A stretch of 64,000 nucleotides of DNA from positions 641,061 to 705,060 of the forward strand of contig CAWJCN010000004.1 in NCBI GenBank assembly GCA_963841415.1, read 5' to 3'. Of the stretch, positions 29,444-37,795 are shown piece after piece. The notes under the pieces were generated by a model that was not told the DNA's origin, ran no database searches, and was given only the letters and a program-made list of their open reading frames with translations. The stretch is from DASUAS01 sp963841415 (GTDB taxonomy: Bacteria > Actinomycetota > Acidimicrobiia > IMCC26256 > DASPTH01). The translations under genes were made by a program, and so were the position numbers. How positions within the stretch are numbered: the stretch's first letter is position 1; every line of letters starts with the position of its first letter.

Positions 29444-29842
29444 TCAGACCCTCCGGCGCTTGGGCGGACGACAGCCGTTGTGCGGGATCGGGGTGACGTC
29501 CTTGATGCCGACGACCTCGATCCCGGTGTTCTGGATGGTGCGGATGGCGGTCTCACGGCCGGAGCCGGGACCCTTCACCACCACGTCGACCTTGCGCACG
29601 CCGTGCTCCATGGCGCGGCGGGCGGCCGTCTCGGCGGCGAGCTGCGCCGCGAACGGCGTGCTCTTGCGCGAGCCCTTGAACCCCACGTTGCCGGCCGAAG
29701 CCCACGCGATGGTGTTCCCCGACTGGTCGGTGAAGGTGATGATCGTGTTGTTGAACGACGACTTGATGTGCGCCGTCCCGTAAGCGATGTTCTTGCGTTC
29801 GCGCCGCTTGGGGCGACGACCGCCGGCAGCCGGCTTGGCCAT
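29444..29842 (-). CDS. rpsK: Ribosomal protein S11
   Basis: A 132-residue platform protein. It has AHIKSSFNNTIITFTD, NVGFKGSRKSTPFAAQ and the C-terminal DVTPIPHNGCRPPKRRRV. It lies between rpsM (27 bp away) and rpsD (4 bp) in the alpha cluster. Confidence 0.98.
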   Translation of the reverse strand: MAKPAAGGRRPKRRERKNIAYGTAHIKSSFNNTIITFTDQSGNTIAWASAGNVGFKGSRKSTPFAAQLAAETAARRAMEHGVRKVDVVVKGPGSGRETAIRTIQNTGIEVVGIKDVTPIPHNGCRPPKRRRV

Positions 29843-29869
29843 GCTTGCGTTCCTTCTCCTGCGTTCTGG

Positions 29870-30247
29870 TTACTTGCGGGCCTTCTTCTTCCCGGCCACG
29901 GTCTTCTTGGGTCCCTTGCGCGTGCGCGCGTTGGTGCGCGTGCGCTGACCGCGGACGGGGAGGCCACGGCGGTGCCGGAGGCCCTCGTAGCTGCCGATCT
30001 CGACCTTGCGCTTGATGTCGGCGGCGACTTCGCGGCGGAGGTCACCCTCGACCTTGAGGTTGGCGTCGACGTACGTGCGCAGCTGCGCAACTTCCTCTTC
30101 GGTGAGGTCGCGCACGCGGGTGTCGCGCGAGATGCCGACGCCGTCGCAGATCTCCTTCGACCGCGTGCGGCCGATGCCGAAGATGTAGGTGAGCGAGATC
30201 TCCAACCGCTTCTCGCGGGGGATGTCGACTCCCGAGATTCGAGCCAA
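29870..30247 (-). CDS. rpsM: Ribosomal protein S13
   Basis: A 125-residue head protein that contacts the P-site tRNA. It reads MARISGVDIPREKRLEISLT, YIFGIGRTRSKEIC and HRRGLPVRGQRTRTNARTRK, and ends with a Lys-rich tail. It follows rpmJ by 10 bp. Confidence 0.98.
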   Translation of the reverse strand: MARISGVDIPREKRLEISLTYIFGIGRTRSKEICDGVGISRDTRVRDLTEEEVAQLRTYVDANLKVEGDLRREVAADIKRKVEIGSYEGLRHRRGLPVRGQRTRTNARTRKGPKKTVAGKKKARK

Positions 30248-30257
30248 CTGAATACTC

Positions 30258-30371
30258 CTAGCCCTGGCGCTGCTTGTGGCGGGGGTTCTGACAGATGACG
30301 CGCACCGCGCCGTGGCGGCGGATCACCTTGCACTTCTCGCACATCTTCTTGACCGAGGGTCGGACCTTCAT
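30258..30371 (-). CDS. rpmJ: Ribosomal protein L36
   Basis: A 37-residue protein, too short for many gene callers, read directly: MKVRPSVKKMCEKCKVIRRH, ending in a QNPRHKQRQG tail. The Cys-x2-Cys...Cys...His zinc ribbon is complete (zinc-type L36). The ATG is at 30371 and the TAG at 30260-30258. It sits between infA (15 bp) and rpsM (10 bp), its usual place. Confidence 0.96.
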   Translation of the reverse strand: MKVRPSVKKMCEKCKVIRRHGAVRVICQNPRHKQRQG

Positions 30372-30386
30372 CGCGCGTTCTCTCTC

Positions 30387-30611
30387 TTACTTGTAGCGGT
30401 AGGTGATGCGCCCACGACTCAGGTCGTACGGCGTGAGCTCGACTTGGACGCGGTCACCCGGGAGGATCCTGATGTAGTGCATCCGCATCTTCCCGGAGAT
30501 GTGTGCGAGCACCTTGTGGCCGTTCTCGAGCTCGACCCGGAACATGGCGTTGGGCAACGGTTCGACGACCGTCCCCTCGACCAGGATCGTGTCGTCCTTG
30601 GGCTTGGCCAG
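30387..30611 (-). CDS. infA: Translation initiation factor IF-1 (probable CTG start)
   Basis: An OB-fold initiation factor, 74 residues if translation begins at CTG 30611. The body is typical: KPKDDTILVEGTVVEPLPNA, MFRVELENGHKVLAHISGKM, RILPGDRVQVELTPYDLSRG. No ATG, GTG or TTG lies at the expected place. The codon in front of Ala-Lys-Pro is CTG, preceded 6 bp upstream by AGGTGG. The only other in-frame start is a TTG at 30656, which would add an Arg-rich 15-residue extension unlike IF-1. Either a rare CTG start or a base error at this codon explains it. Confidence 0.93.
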   Translation of the reverse strand: MAKPKDDTILVEGTVVEPLPNAMFRVELENGHKVLAHISGKMRMHYIRILPGDRVQVELTPYDLSRGRITYRYK

Positions 30612-30681
30612 GACTTCCCACCTACTTCGTGTCGGACGCGCGGAAAAGGCGCGCAAAACCTTCTAGGAGCCGACCGACCAT

Positions 30682-30709
30682 GCTATATGGTCCGGCCCCC
30701 GGTTGACAA
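30682..30709 (-). promoter_or_regulatory. Candidate promoter of the infA-rplQ cluster
   Basis: On the minus strand TTGTCA (30709-30704) is followed after 16 bp by TATAGC (30687-30682), a good housekeeping sigma pair in otherwise GC-rich DNA. Transcription would begin near 30675, leaving a leader of about 65 nt before infA. That leader contains GCGCG/CGCGC complementary segments around CCTTTTC. Confidence 0.55.
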
Positions 30710-30787
30710 TCGGACATTTGCCGCGACGATCAGCGGCGAGCCGGCCAGCGTCCCGTGGGTCGGGAGGTGGGTGTTGCTGAAGTCGCT

Positions 30788-30841
30788 GCTAGCGCCGGTG
30801 CTAGCGCGGGCGCTTGCACATGCGCTTGCACCGGTGCAAGC
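30788..30841. repeat. Palindrome cluster in the map-infA intergenic region
   Basis: The 293-bp gap between infA and map contains GCTAGC at 30788-30793 and again at 30800-30805, separated by 6 bp; the 9-bp direct repeat CGCTTGCAC at 30811-30819 and 30823-30831; and an 18-bp perfect palindrome (arms GCTTGCACC and GGTGCAAGC) at 30824-30841. It lies about 80-110 bp upstream of the candidate infA promoter and just downstream of map. It could be an operator, a map terminator or a simple-repeat expansion. Nothing else was recognised in the gap. Confidence 0.85.
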
Positions 30842-30904
30842 ACGCGCTCTCACGCGACACCCCCGTACGACCTCGGCGAACGACACCGGTTCGGGTCGGG
30901 CGAA

Positions 30905-31656
30905 TCACCTCGGCAGCGTCAGCACCTCGGGGCCGTGGTCGGTGACAGCGATGGTGTGCTCGAAGTGGGCCGAACGAGCCCCGTCGAGGGTGACGACCGT
31001 CCAGCCGTCGTCGAGCACCTCGGTCTCGGCCGTGCCGACGTTGACCATGGGCTCGATCGCGAGCACATGGCCTTCCTTCAGCTTCATCCCCCGCCCCGCC
31101 GGCCCGTAGTTGGGCACCTGCGGGTCCTCGTGCATGGCGGTGCCGATGCCGTGCCCGACGTACTCGCGCACCACCGAGAAGCCGGCCTGTTCGGCGATGC
31201 CCTCGACCGCGGCGCCGAGGTCACCGAGACGATGCCCCTCCACGACCTGGTCGATGGCCGCCTCGAGCGACCGGCGAGTGACCTCCATGAGCCTGGCCGA
31301 CTCGTCGTCGACCTCGCCGATCGGGACCGTGATCGCGGCGTCGGCGTGCCAGCCCTCGATGATCGCCCCGCAGTCGATCGAGAGGATGTCGCCGTCGCGC
31401 AACACCACGTCGGCGCTCGGGATGCCGTGCACCACGACGTCGTTGGGCGACGTGCACACCACGGCCGGGAACCCGTGGTAGCCGAGGAAGTTGGAGCGCG
31501 CCCCCGCTTGGCGATCACCTCACGCGCGACCGCGTCGACCTCGAGTGTCGTCGCGCCCGGTACCGCGGCGCGGGTGCACACCTCGTGCATCTCGGCGACC
31601 ACCTCGCCGGCCCGCCGCATCAGCGCGAGCTGCTCCGCGTTCTTGCGCGTGATCAA
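30905..31656 (-). CDS. map: Methionine aminopeptidase type I, with a one-base frame break
   Basis: Removes the initiator Met from nascent proteins. The N-terminal piece (ATG 31656) reads MITRKNAEQLALMRRAGEVV up to REVIAKRG. The remainder lies in another frame: NDVVVHGIP, LSIDCGAIIEGWHADAAIT (metal Asp), GHGIGTAMHEDPQVPNYG (metal His) and LAIEPMVNVGTAE (Glu). Length 752 bp is 3 x 250 + 2. Adding one G to the five-G run near 31500-31505 restores a family-like KRGARSNFLGYHGFP. The enzyme is essential, so a missing base in a homopolymer is the likely cause. It overlaps adk (ATGA), as usual. Confidence 0.92.
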
Positions 31657-32327
31657 CTTCGGCCAGGCTGGAAGCGCCCGTCGATCTCCTTGATCAGGCG
31701 CTCTTGGACCTCATCGCCGTCGCCGACCCCGTCGACCTCGACCAGCTTGCCGAGCTTCTTGTAGAAGTCGATGATCGGAACGGTCTGGCGCTGGTACACG
31801 TCGAGCCGGTTGCTCACCGCGGCTTCGGTGTCGTCGTCACGCTGCACGACCTCGCCGCCGCACACGTCGCACGTCCAGTTGACCTGCGGACGGTGGGTGA
31901 CGTGATAGCTCGTGCCGCAGTTCACACAGACCCGCCGACCCGCGATGCGGTGCAGGATCGTGTCGGTGGGCACCTCGATGTCGAGCACGAGGTCGAGCGG
32001 ATGACGGACGAGCACACGCTCGAGCTCCTCGGCCTGCACCAGCGTGCGGGGGAAGCCGTCGAGGATGAAGCCGTCTTCCAAGGGGCCGCCCGCCGCGAAG
32101 TGCTCGTCGACCACGCGGATGACGATCTCGTCGGGCACCAGCTCGCCGGTGTCGAGGAAGTGCTTCACCTCGAGCCCGGTGGGCGTGCCTTGCGCCACCG
32201 CGGCCCGGAAGACATCGCCGGTGGAGAGGTGCTCGACGCCGTAGTGCGCCGACAGCAGCGCAGCTTGGGTCCCCTTGCCCGCGCCGGGCTTGCCCAGCAA
32301 CACGAGGCGTACCCCGGATCCGTTCAT
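31653..32327 (-). CDS. adk: Adenylate kinase
   Basis: A 224-residue kinase (2 ADP to ATP + AMP). It has the P-loop LLGKPGAGKGTQAALLS, the GFILDGFPRTLVQAEEL motif, and a LID domain with a four-cysteine zinc set (CVNCGTSYH and CDVCGGE). Start is ATG 32327 (MNGSGVRLVLLG), two bases from the secY stop. It lies between secY and map, the typical actinobacterial order. Confidence 0.97.
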   Translation of the reverse strand: MNGSGVRLVLLGKPGAGKGTQAALLSAHYGVEHLSTGDVFRAAVAQGTPTGLEVKHFLDTGELVPDEIVIRVVDEHFAAGGPLEDGFILDGFPRTLVQAEELERVLVRHPLDLVLDIEVPTDTILHRIAGRRVCVNCGTSYHVTHRPQVNWTCDVCGGEVVQRDDDTEAAVSNRLDVYQRQTVPIIDFYKKLGKLVEVDGVGDGDEVQERLIKEIDGRFQPGRS

Positions 32328-32329
32328 GA

Positions 32330-33640
32330 TCAGGTCAGGAAGCCTTCGTAGTTGCGCATCATCAGCTGGCTGTCGATCTGCTTCATCGTCTCCAGCGCGA
32401 CGCCCACGGTGATGAGGAGTGAGGTCCCTCCGAACGGGAACTGCGCGATGTCCCAGAACGCGAACACGAGCAGCGGGGCGACCGCGATGGTGGCGAGGAA
32501 CAACGACCCCGGCAGCGTGATCCGGTTGAGCACCTTCGCCAGGTAGCGCTCGGTGGGTGGGCCGGGGCGGATGCCGGGGATGAACCCACCCTGTTTGCGG
32601 ATGATGTCGGCCTGTTGCGCGGGGTTGAACGCGATGGCCGTGTAGAAGTACGAGAAGAAGATGATCAGGAGCGTGTAGAAGCTGATGTACCACCAGCCCT
32701 GGTGGTTCACCAGGTTGTCGTTGATCCAATTCTGCACGCCGTTGGCGCTGTCACCGAGCACCGACGCGATGAGCGCGGGGAACGACAGGATCGAGCTGGC
32801 GAAGATCACCGGGATCACACCCGACTGGTTGACCTTCAGCGGGATGTAGGTGCTCTGGCCGCCGTACATGCGCCGGCCGACGACCCGTTTCGCGAATTGG
32901 ACTGGGATGCGTCGCTGCCCCGACTCCACGAACACGATCCCGACGACCATCGCGATGCCGATGACGATGATGGTGAAGAACTGGATCTTCGAGCCCTGGC
33001 TCCAGACCGCCGAGCCCTGCGCGGGGAGGCGCGACACCACCGACGCGAAGATCAGGATCGACATGCCGTTGCCGATGCCCCGCTGCGTGATGAGCTCGGC
33101 CAACCACATGACCATCGCGGTTCCGGCGGTCCACGTGAGCACGATGAGCGCGGCCTTGCCCGCGCTGAAGCCGGGGATCAGGTCCTGGCCCTGCAGCGCG
33201 GTGGAACCGAGGAGACCGCCCTTGCCCTGGTGCAGCGCGAACACGAACCCGGTCGACTGCACGATCGCAAGGCCGATGGTGACGTAGCGCGTCCACTGGG
33301 TGATCTTCTTCTGCCCGACCTGGCCCTCGTTCTGCCACTGTTCGAGCTTCGGGATCACCACGCCGAGCAGCTGCATGATGATCGACGCCGTGATGTACGG
33401 CATGATCCCGAGGAAGAAGATGGCGACGTTGGTGATCGCACCACCGGAGAAGAGGTCGAGGAAGCCGACGACGCCACCGTTGCTCTCGGCGTTGTGCTGG
33501 AGCTGCTTGATCGCTTCGAAGTTGACGTACGGAACCGGCAGGTGCGCGCCCACCCGGTAGACCGCGATGATGAAGATCGTGAAGAAGATCTTGTTGCGGA
33601 GGTCGGGCACCCGGAACATGTTCCGCAGGCGGGACAGCAT
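32330..33640 (-). CDS. secY: Preprotein translocase subunit SecY
   Basis: A 436-residue, ten-helix channel protein of the Sec translocon. It shows MLSRLRNMFRVPDLRNKIFF, the plug region FLDLFSGGAITNVAIFFLGI, MPYITASIIMQLL, the RGIGNGMSILIFASV motif and the cytosolic loop IRKQGGFIPGIRPGPPTERY that contacts SecA and the ribosome. It lies 66 bp after rplO and 2 bp before adk. Confidence 0.98.
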   Translation of the reverse strand: MLSRLRNMFRVPDLRNKIFFTIFIIAVYRVGAHLPVPYVNFEAIKQLQHNAESNGGVVGFLDLFSGGAITNVAIFFLGIMPYITASIIMQLLGVVIPKLEQWQNEGQVGQKKITQWTRYVTIGLAIVQSTGFVFALHQGKGGLLGSTALQGQDLIPGFSAGKAALIVLTWTAGTAMVMWLAELITQRGIGNGMSILIFASVVSRLPAQGSAVWSQGSKIQFFTIIVIGIAMVVGIVFVESGQRRIPVQFAKRVVGRRMYGGQSTYIPLKVNQSGVIPVIFASSILSFPALIASVLGDSANGVQNWINDNLVNHQGWWYISFYTLLIIFFSYFYTAIAFNPAQQADIIRKQGGFIPGIRPGPPTERYLAKVLNRITLPGSLFLATIAVAPLLVFAFWDIAQFPFGGTSLLITVGVALETMKQIDSQLMMRNYEGFLT

Positions 33641-33706
33641 GGGGGCTCGACCTCCTCTCGTCGGTCTGAAGTAGGCGGGGAAGGGCTCGCAGCGGGAGTT
33701 GCGAGC

Positions 33707-34198
33707 TTATCGGTTGGTCAGTGCGTTCCCGCGAGCCGGCGGTCGCCCGTCGCCCCATGGTGCCGGGATGACCTCGACCCGGCCACCGGCGGCCTCGATG
33801 GCCGAGATCGCGCCCCGCGAGAAGGCGTGGGCGCGGACCGTCAGTGCCTTCGACAGCTCACCCCGACCGAGGATCTTCACCAGGCCGCGCTTGGCCACCA
33901 GGCCGTGCGAGCGGAGCACGCCAGGGTCGACCTCGGGGCCGGCGTCGAGCGACTCCAGCGTGTCGAGGTTGACCACCACGTACTCGACGCGGAACGGGTT
34001 CTTGAAGCCCTTGGCCTTGGGGGTACGGCGGTGCAGCGGCGTCTGTCCACCTTCGAACCGGGGCGCGACGTTGTTGCGTGCGCCCTGGCCCTTGGTGCCC
34101 CGGCCGGCGGTCTTGCCGCCCTTGCCGGCGATGCCGCGGCCGACGCGTCGCCGCGGGGTCTTGGAGCCCGCCGGTGGTTGCAGATCGTGGACCTTCAT
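33707..34198 (-). CDS. rplO: Ribosomal protein L15
   Basis: A 163-residue large-subunit protein. The glycine-rich start is typical (HDLQPPAGSKTPRRRVGRGI, then GKGGKTAGRGTKGQGAR) and TPLHRRTPKAKGFKN follows. It overlaps rpmD by 4 bp. Confidence 0.97.
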   Translation of the reverse strand: MKVHDLQPPAGSKTPRRRVGRGIAGKGGKTAGRGTKGQGARNNVAPRFEGGQTPLHRRTPKAKGFKNPFRVEYVVVNLDTLESLDAGPEVDPGVLRSHGLVAKRGLVKILGRGELSKALTVRAHAFSRGAISAIEAAGGRVEVIPAPWGDGRPPARGNALTNR

Positions 34199-34392
34199 GT
34201 GCAGACCTCTTCGCTCACCGTCTCGACGGCGACGAGGTGCGGCACCCGGGCGATCATGCCCCGGATCTCCGGGCGGTCGGGCAGCTCGACGGTGTGGTTG
34301 ATCCGCTTGAGCCCGAGCGCGCGGATCGTGCCGCGCTGCTTCGGCTTCGTGCCGATCGTGGACTTCACCTGGGTAACGCGCAACGTTGCCAT
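34195..34392 (-). CDS. rpmD: Ribosomal protein L30
   Basis: A 65-residue protein. ATG 34392 gives MATLRVTQVKSTIGTKPKQR, followed by LGLKRINHTVELPDRPEIRG. An upstream TTG adds only MIL. It lies 5 bp after rpsE and overlaps rplO by 4 bp. Confidence 0.96.
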   Translation of the reverse strand: MATLRVTQVKSTIGTKPKQRGTIRALGLKRINHTVELPDRPEIRGMIARVPHLVAVETVSEEVCT

Positions 34393-34397
34393 CAGAA

Positions 34398-34946
34398 TCA
34401 AACGACCTCGGTGACTTCGGTCTTCTTCATGTTGCGCTCGCGGTACGCACGGAGCATCCCGGCGGTCGACACCTCTTCGGGCGACTTGCCGCGCAGGCGC
34501 GCCACCTCTTCCGGCCGGCGCAGCTCGCGCAGGCCGTTGATCGTGGCCCGCGACACGTTGATGGCGTTCGACGAGCCGAGGGACTTCGCCAACACGTCGT
34601 GCACGCCTGCGGCCTCGAGGATCGCTCGCGCCGCGCCGCCGGCGATGACGCCGGTACCGGGGGCGGCCGGCTTCAGCAGCACCCGCGCCGCGTCGTGCTC
34701 GCCGACGATGGTGTGCGTGATGGTGTCGCCCGCCAGGGGCACGTTGAACAGACGCTTGCGCGCCTCTTCCATCCCCTTCTGGATCGCGGCGGGCACCTCC
34801 TTGGCCTTGCCGTAGCCGAGGCCCACGTTGCCCGCGCCGTCACCCACCACGACCAGCGCGGTGAAGGAGAACCGCCGGCCGCCCTTGACGACCTTGGCGA
34901 CCCGGTTGATGGCGATGACTCGCTCTTCGTACTGGCCTTCGGCCAT
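34398..34946 (-). CDS. rpsE: Ribosomal protein S5
   Basis: A 182-residue decoding-fidelity protein. It has ERVIAINRVAKVVKGGRRFS, the double-stranded RNA-binding-like N-domain, VGLGYGKAKEVPAAIQKGME, and GVIAGGAARAILEAAG with SNAINVSRATINGL. It lies 30 bp after rplR. Confidence 0.98.
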   Translation of the reverse strand: MAEGQYEERVIAINRVAKVVKGGRRFSFTALVVVGDGAGNVGLGYGKAKEVPAAIQKGMEEARKRLFNVPLAGDTITHTIVGEHDAARVLLKPAAPGTGVIAGGAARAILEAAGVHDVLAKSLGSSNAINVSRATINGLRELRRPEEVARLRGKSPEEVSTAGMLRAYRERNMKKTEVTEVV

Positions 34947-34976
34947 GAGTGTCCTCTTCAGTCCTTTGGAAGGCGG

Positions 34977-35327
34977 TTAGAGCGTGAGCCCGGCTTCGCG
35001 GGCGCCGTCGGCGATGCCGGCGACGCGGCCGTGGTAGCGGTTGCCGCCGCGGTCGAACACCACGGTGTCGACCCCGACCTCCTTGGCGCGCTCGCCCAGC
35101 AGCTTGCCGACCTGCTTGGCGGCGTCGACCGTGCCGGTGCCACCGGCGAACGACTTCTCCGCCGTCGACGCCGCCGCGACCGTGACGCCGTGCACGTCGT
35201 CGATCACCTGCGCGTAGATGTGCTTGTTCGAACGGAACACCGCGAGGCGCGGACGCGCCGCGGTGCCCCGCACCTTCTTGCGGACCCGCCGGTGGCGGCG
35301 GTCCCGGGCGACCTGTCGATTCTGCAT
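34977..35327 (-). CDS. rplR: Ribosomal protein L18
   Basis: A 116-residue 5S rRNA-binding protein. It has the basic start RQVARDRRHRRVRKKVRGTA, LAVFRSNKHIYAQVIDD and the end FDRGGNRYHGRVAGIADGAR. It lies 20 bp after rplF. Confidence 0.97.
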   Translation of the reverse strand: MQNRQVARDRRHRRVRKKVRGTAARPRLAVFRSNKHIYAQVIDDVHGVTVAAASTAEKSFAGGTGTVDAAKQVGKLLGERAKEVGVDTVVFDRGGNRYHGRVAGIADGAREAGLTL

Positions 35328-35347
35328 CTTCGCCTCTTCTTCCGGCG

Positions 35348-35887
35348 CTACTTCGCCGACTTGCCGGCCTTGCGCAGCACGCGCTCGTCGACGTAGCGGA
35401 TGCCCTTGCCCTTGTACGGCTCGGGCTTGCGGATCTTGCGGATGTCGGCGGCCACCTGGCCGACGAGCTGCTTGTCGAAGCCCCTCACCGTGATGCGGGT
35501 GGGGCTCGGCACCTCGAACTCCACACCCTCGGGCGCGTCGACCGCGACCGGGTGCGAGAAGCCGAGCTGCAGGTCGAGCCGGCGAGGGCCGGCGGCGGCC
35601 GCGCGGTAGCCGACGCCCACGATCTCGAGCTCCTTGGTGAACCCCTCGGAGACGCCCGCCACCATGTTCGCGACCAGCGACCGAGTGAGGCCGTGGAGCG
35701 AGCGGTGCTCGCGCTCGTCGTCGGGTCGCGTCACGAGGATCTCGTCGCCCTCACGGGTGACGGTGATGTCCTCGGGCGCGTCGTGCTCGAGGGTCCCCTT
35801 CGGGCCCGTGACCGTGACGTGCCGGCCGTCGAGCGTGACCTCGACGCCGCTCGGGATCGTGATGGGTTGCTTGCCGATTCGTGACAT
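35348..35887 (-). CDS. rplF: Ribosomal protein L6
   Basis: A 179-residue two-domain protein at the factor-binding site. It reads MSRIGKQPITIPSGVEVTLD, VTGPKGTLEHDAPEDI, GFTKELEIVGVGYRA and the C-terminal IRKIRKPEPYKGKGIRYVDE. It lies 12 bp after rpsH. Confidence 0.98.
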   Translation of the reverse strand: MSRIGKQPITIPSGVEVTLDGRHVTVTGPKGTLEHDAPEDITVTREGDEILVTRPDDEREHRSLHGLTRSLVANMVAGVSEGFTKELEIVGVGYRAAAAGPRRLDLQLGFSHPVAVDAPEGVEFEVPSPTRITVRGFDKQLVGQVAADIRKIRKPEPYKGKGIRYVDERVLRKAGKSAK

Positions 35888-35899
35888 CGGAGTGCTCCG

Positions 35900-36301
35900 T
35901 TACCAGACCTGGCAGAGCACTTCGCCGCCCACGCGACGCTGGCGCGCCTCGCGGTCGGTCATGAGTCCCTGGTTGGTCGAGAGGATGGCGATGCCCATGC
36001 CGCCGAGCACACGTGGAACCTCGTGCGAACCCGAGTAGACCCGGAGACCGGGCTTCGAGACGCGACGTAGTCCGGAGATCGTGCGCTTGCGGTCGGGCGT
36101 GTACTTGAGCTCGATCTTCAGCTGGTTCCCGGGCTTGGTCTCGTCCTTCGAGACGTCCCAACCCGCGATGTACCCCTCGCGCTCGAGGATGCGCGCCAGG
36201 TTCACCTTCAGCTTCGACGACGGCATGAACACCTCGTCGTGGAACGCGACGTTGGCGTTCCGCAGACGGGTGAGCATGTCGGCGATCGGGTCCGTCATCA
36301 T
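35900..36301 (-). CDS. rpsH: Ribosomal protein S8
   Basis: A 133-residue 16S-binding protein and, in E. coli, the spc-operon repressor. It has TDPIADMLTRLRNANVAFHD, the conserved VSKPGLRVYSG and LGGMGIAILSTNQGLMTDRE. Two adjacent ATGs (36301 and 36298) could serve as start. It lies 13 bp after rpsN. Confidence 0.97.
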   Translation of the reverse strand: MMTDPIADMLTRLRNANVAFHDEVFMPSSKLKVNLARILEREGYIAGWDVSKDETKPGNQLKIELKYTPDRKRTISGLRRVSKPGLRVYSGSHEVPRVLGGMGIAILSTNQGLMTDREARQRRVGGEVLCQVW

Positions 36302-36314
36302 GTGCGAGACCCCC

Positions 36315-36500
<186 letters not shown>

Positions 36501-36507
36501 GTCTTCC

Positions 36508-37098
36508 TTACCCCTGGTTCTGCTCGTCGCGGCGGAACGGGAATCCCAGTGCCAGCAAGAGCGCGCGGCCCTGGTCGTCGGTGGTGCCCGTGGTGACGAT
36601 GGTGATGTCCATCCCGCGGACGGTGTCGATCTTGTCGTAATCGATCTCGGGGAAGATCAACTGCTCGGTGATGCCGAACGTGTAGTTGCCGCGACCGTCG
36701 AACGACCGCGGGTTGAGACCCCGGAAGTCGCGGATGCGGGGGATGGCGACGCTCACGAGCCGGTCGTAGAACTCCCACATCCGGTCGCCGCGCAACGTCA
36801 CCTTGGCGCCGATGGCGTTCCCCTCACGCAGCTTGAAGCCGGCGATCGACTTCTTCGCCCGTGTCACCAGTGGCTTCTGACCGGTGATGACGGTCAGGTC
36901 GGCGACGGCGCCGTCGAGCAGCGACTGCTGCTGCGTGGCGCGCCCGACTCCACAGTTGAGCACGATCTTCTCGACGCGCGGCACCTGCATCACGTTGCCG
37001 AGGCCGAGCTCCTCCTTGAGCGCGGGCACGACCTCGGTGAGGTAGCGCTCCTTGATGCGCGGCCGGGTCACGGGCCCTGAAGTGGCGGCAGGGCTCAC
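36508..37098 (-). CDS. rplE: Ribosomal protein L5
   Basis: A 196-residue 5S rRNA-binding protein. It contains RIKERYLTEVVPALKEELGL, VPRVEKIVLNCGVGRATQQQ, VTRAKKSIAGFKLREGNAIG and FPEIDYDKIDTVRGMDITIV. The start is taken at GTG 37098, which overlaps the rplX TGA stop by four bases (GTGA); an earlier in-frame GTG at 37122 would run inside rplX. Confidence 0.96.
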   Translation of the reverse strand: MSPAATSGPVTRPRIKERYLTEVVPALKEELGLGNVMQVPRVEKIVLNCGVGRATQQQSLLDGAVADLTVITGQKPLVTRAKKSIAGFKLREGNAIGAKVTLRGDRMWEFYDRLVSVAIPRIRDFRGLNPRSFDGRGNYTFGITEQLIFPEIDYDKIDTVRGMDITIVTTGTTDDQGRALLLALGFPFRRDEQNQG

Positions 37099-37427
37099 AG
37101 CTCGGCTCCGCACTTGCGGCACACGCGGTGCTTCTCGCCGTTGGGGTCGATGCGGTAGCCGACCTTCACCGGACCGTCCTTGCCGCAGACCAGCATCAGG
37201 TTCGACACGTGGATGGGCATGGCCTTGTCCTGGATGCCGCCCTGCATCGTCGCCTTGGTGGGCTTCTGGTGCTTCTTGGCGACGTTGATGCCCTCGGAGC
37301 TCTCGACGATCACCTTGTTGCGCTCGGGGAACACGAACGCGACCTCGCCGCGCTTGCCGATGTCCTTGCCCTGGATGACCTGCACGTGGTCACCCTTCTT
37401 GAGCTTCATCTTCGGCTTCGCGCTCAT
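37095..37427 (-). CDS. rplX: Ribosomal protein L24
   Basis: A 110-residue assembly-initiator protein with a KOW motif (KLKKGDHVQVIQGKDIGKRG) and EGINVAKKHQKPTKA. A C-terminal CGKDGP and HRVCRKCGAEL add three cysteines. ATG 37427 shares one base with the rplN stop. Confidence 0.97.
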   Translation of the reverse strand: MSAKPKMKLKKGDHVQVIQGKDIGKRGEVAFVFPERNKVIVESSEGINVAKKHQKPTKATMQGGIQDKAMPIHVSNLMLVCGKDGPVKVGYRIDPNGEKHRVCRKCGAEL

Positions 37428-37795
37428 CACAACACCTCCGGTGCGAGCGACACGATGCGCATGAATCGCCGGTCGCGCAGCTCCCGACCCACCGGGCCGA
37501 AGATGCGCGTGCCGCGTGGTTGCATCTGCTCGTTGATCAGCACCGCCGCGTTCTCGTCGAAGCGGATGTAGCTGCCGTCGGGACGGCGGCGCTCCTTCTT
37601 GGTACGGACGACGACGCACTTCACGACGTCGCCCTTCTTGACTGCTGCACCCGGGACCGCGTCCTTCACGGTGGCGACGAAGATGTCGCCGATGCCCGCG
37701 TAGCGCCGGCGCGTCCCGCCGAGCACCTTGATGCAGAGCACCTCGCGCGCACCCGAGTTGTCGGCCACCTTGAGCCGACTCTCCTGCTGGATCAC
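37427..37795 (-). CDS. rplN: Ribosomal protein L14
   Basis: A 122-residue protein: MIQQESRLKVADNSGAREVL, CIKVLGGTRRRYAGIGDIFV, VVVRTKKERRRPDGSYIRFD and GTRIFGPVGRELRDRRFMRI. It overlaps rpsQ by 4 bp and rplX by 1 bp. Confidence 0.98.
   Translation of the reverse strand: MIQQESRLKVADNSGAREVLCIKVLGGTRRRYAGIGDIFVATVKDAVPGAAVKKGDVVKCVVVRTKKERRRPDGSYIRFDENAAVLINEQMQPRGTRIFGPVGRELRDRRFMRIVSLAPEVL

Noticed and set aside
30387..30656. IF-1 with a 15-residue N-terminal extension from TTG 30656
   Set aside because: The extension is Arg-rich, unlike IF-1, and no ribosome site precedes the TTG; CTG 30611 has AGGTGG at good spacing.
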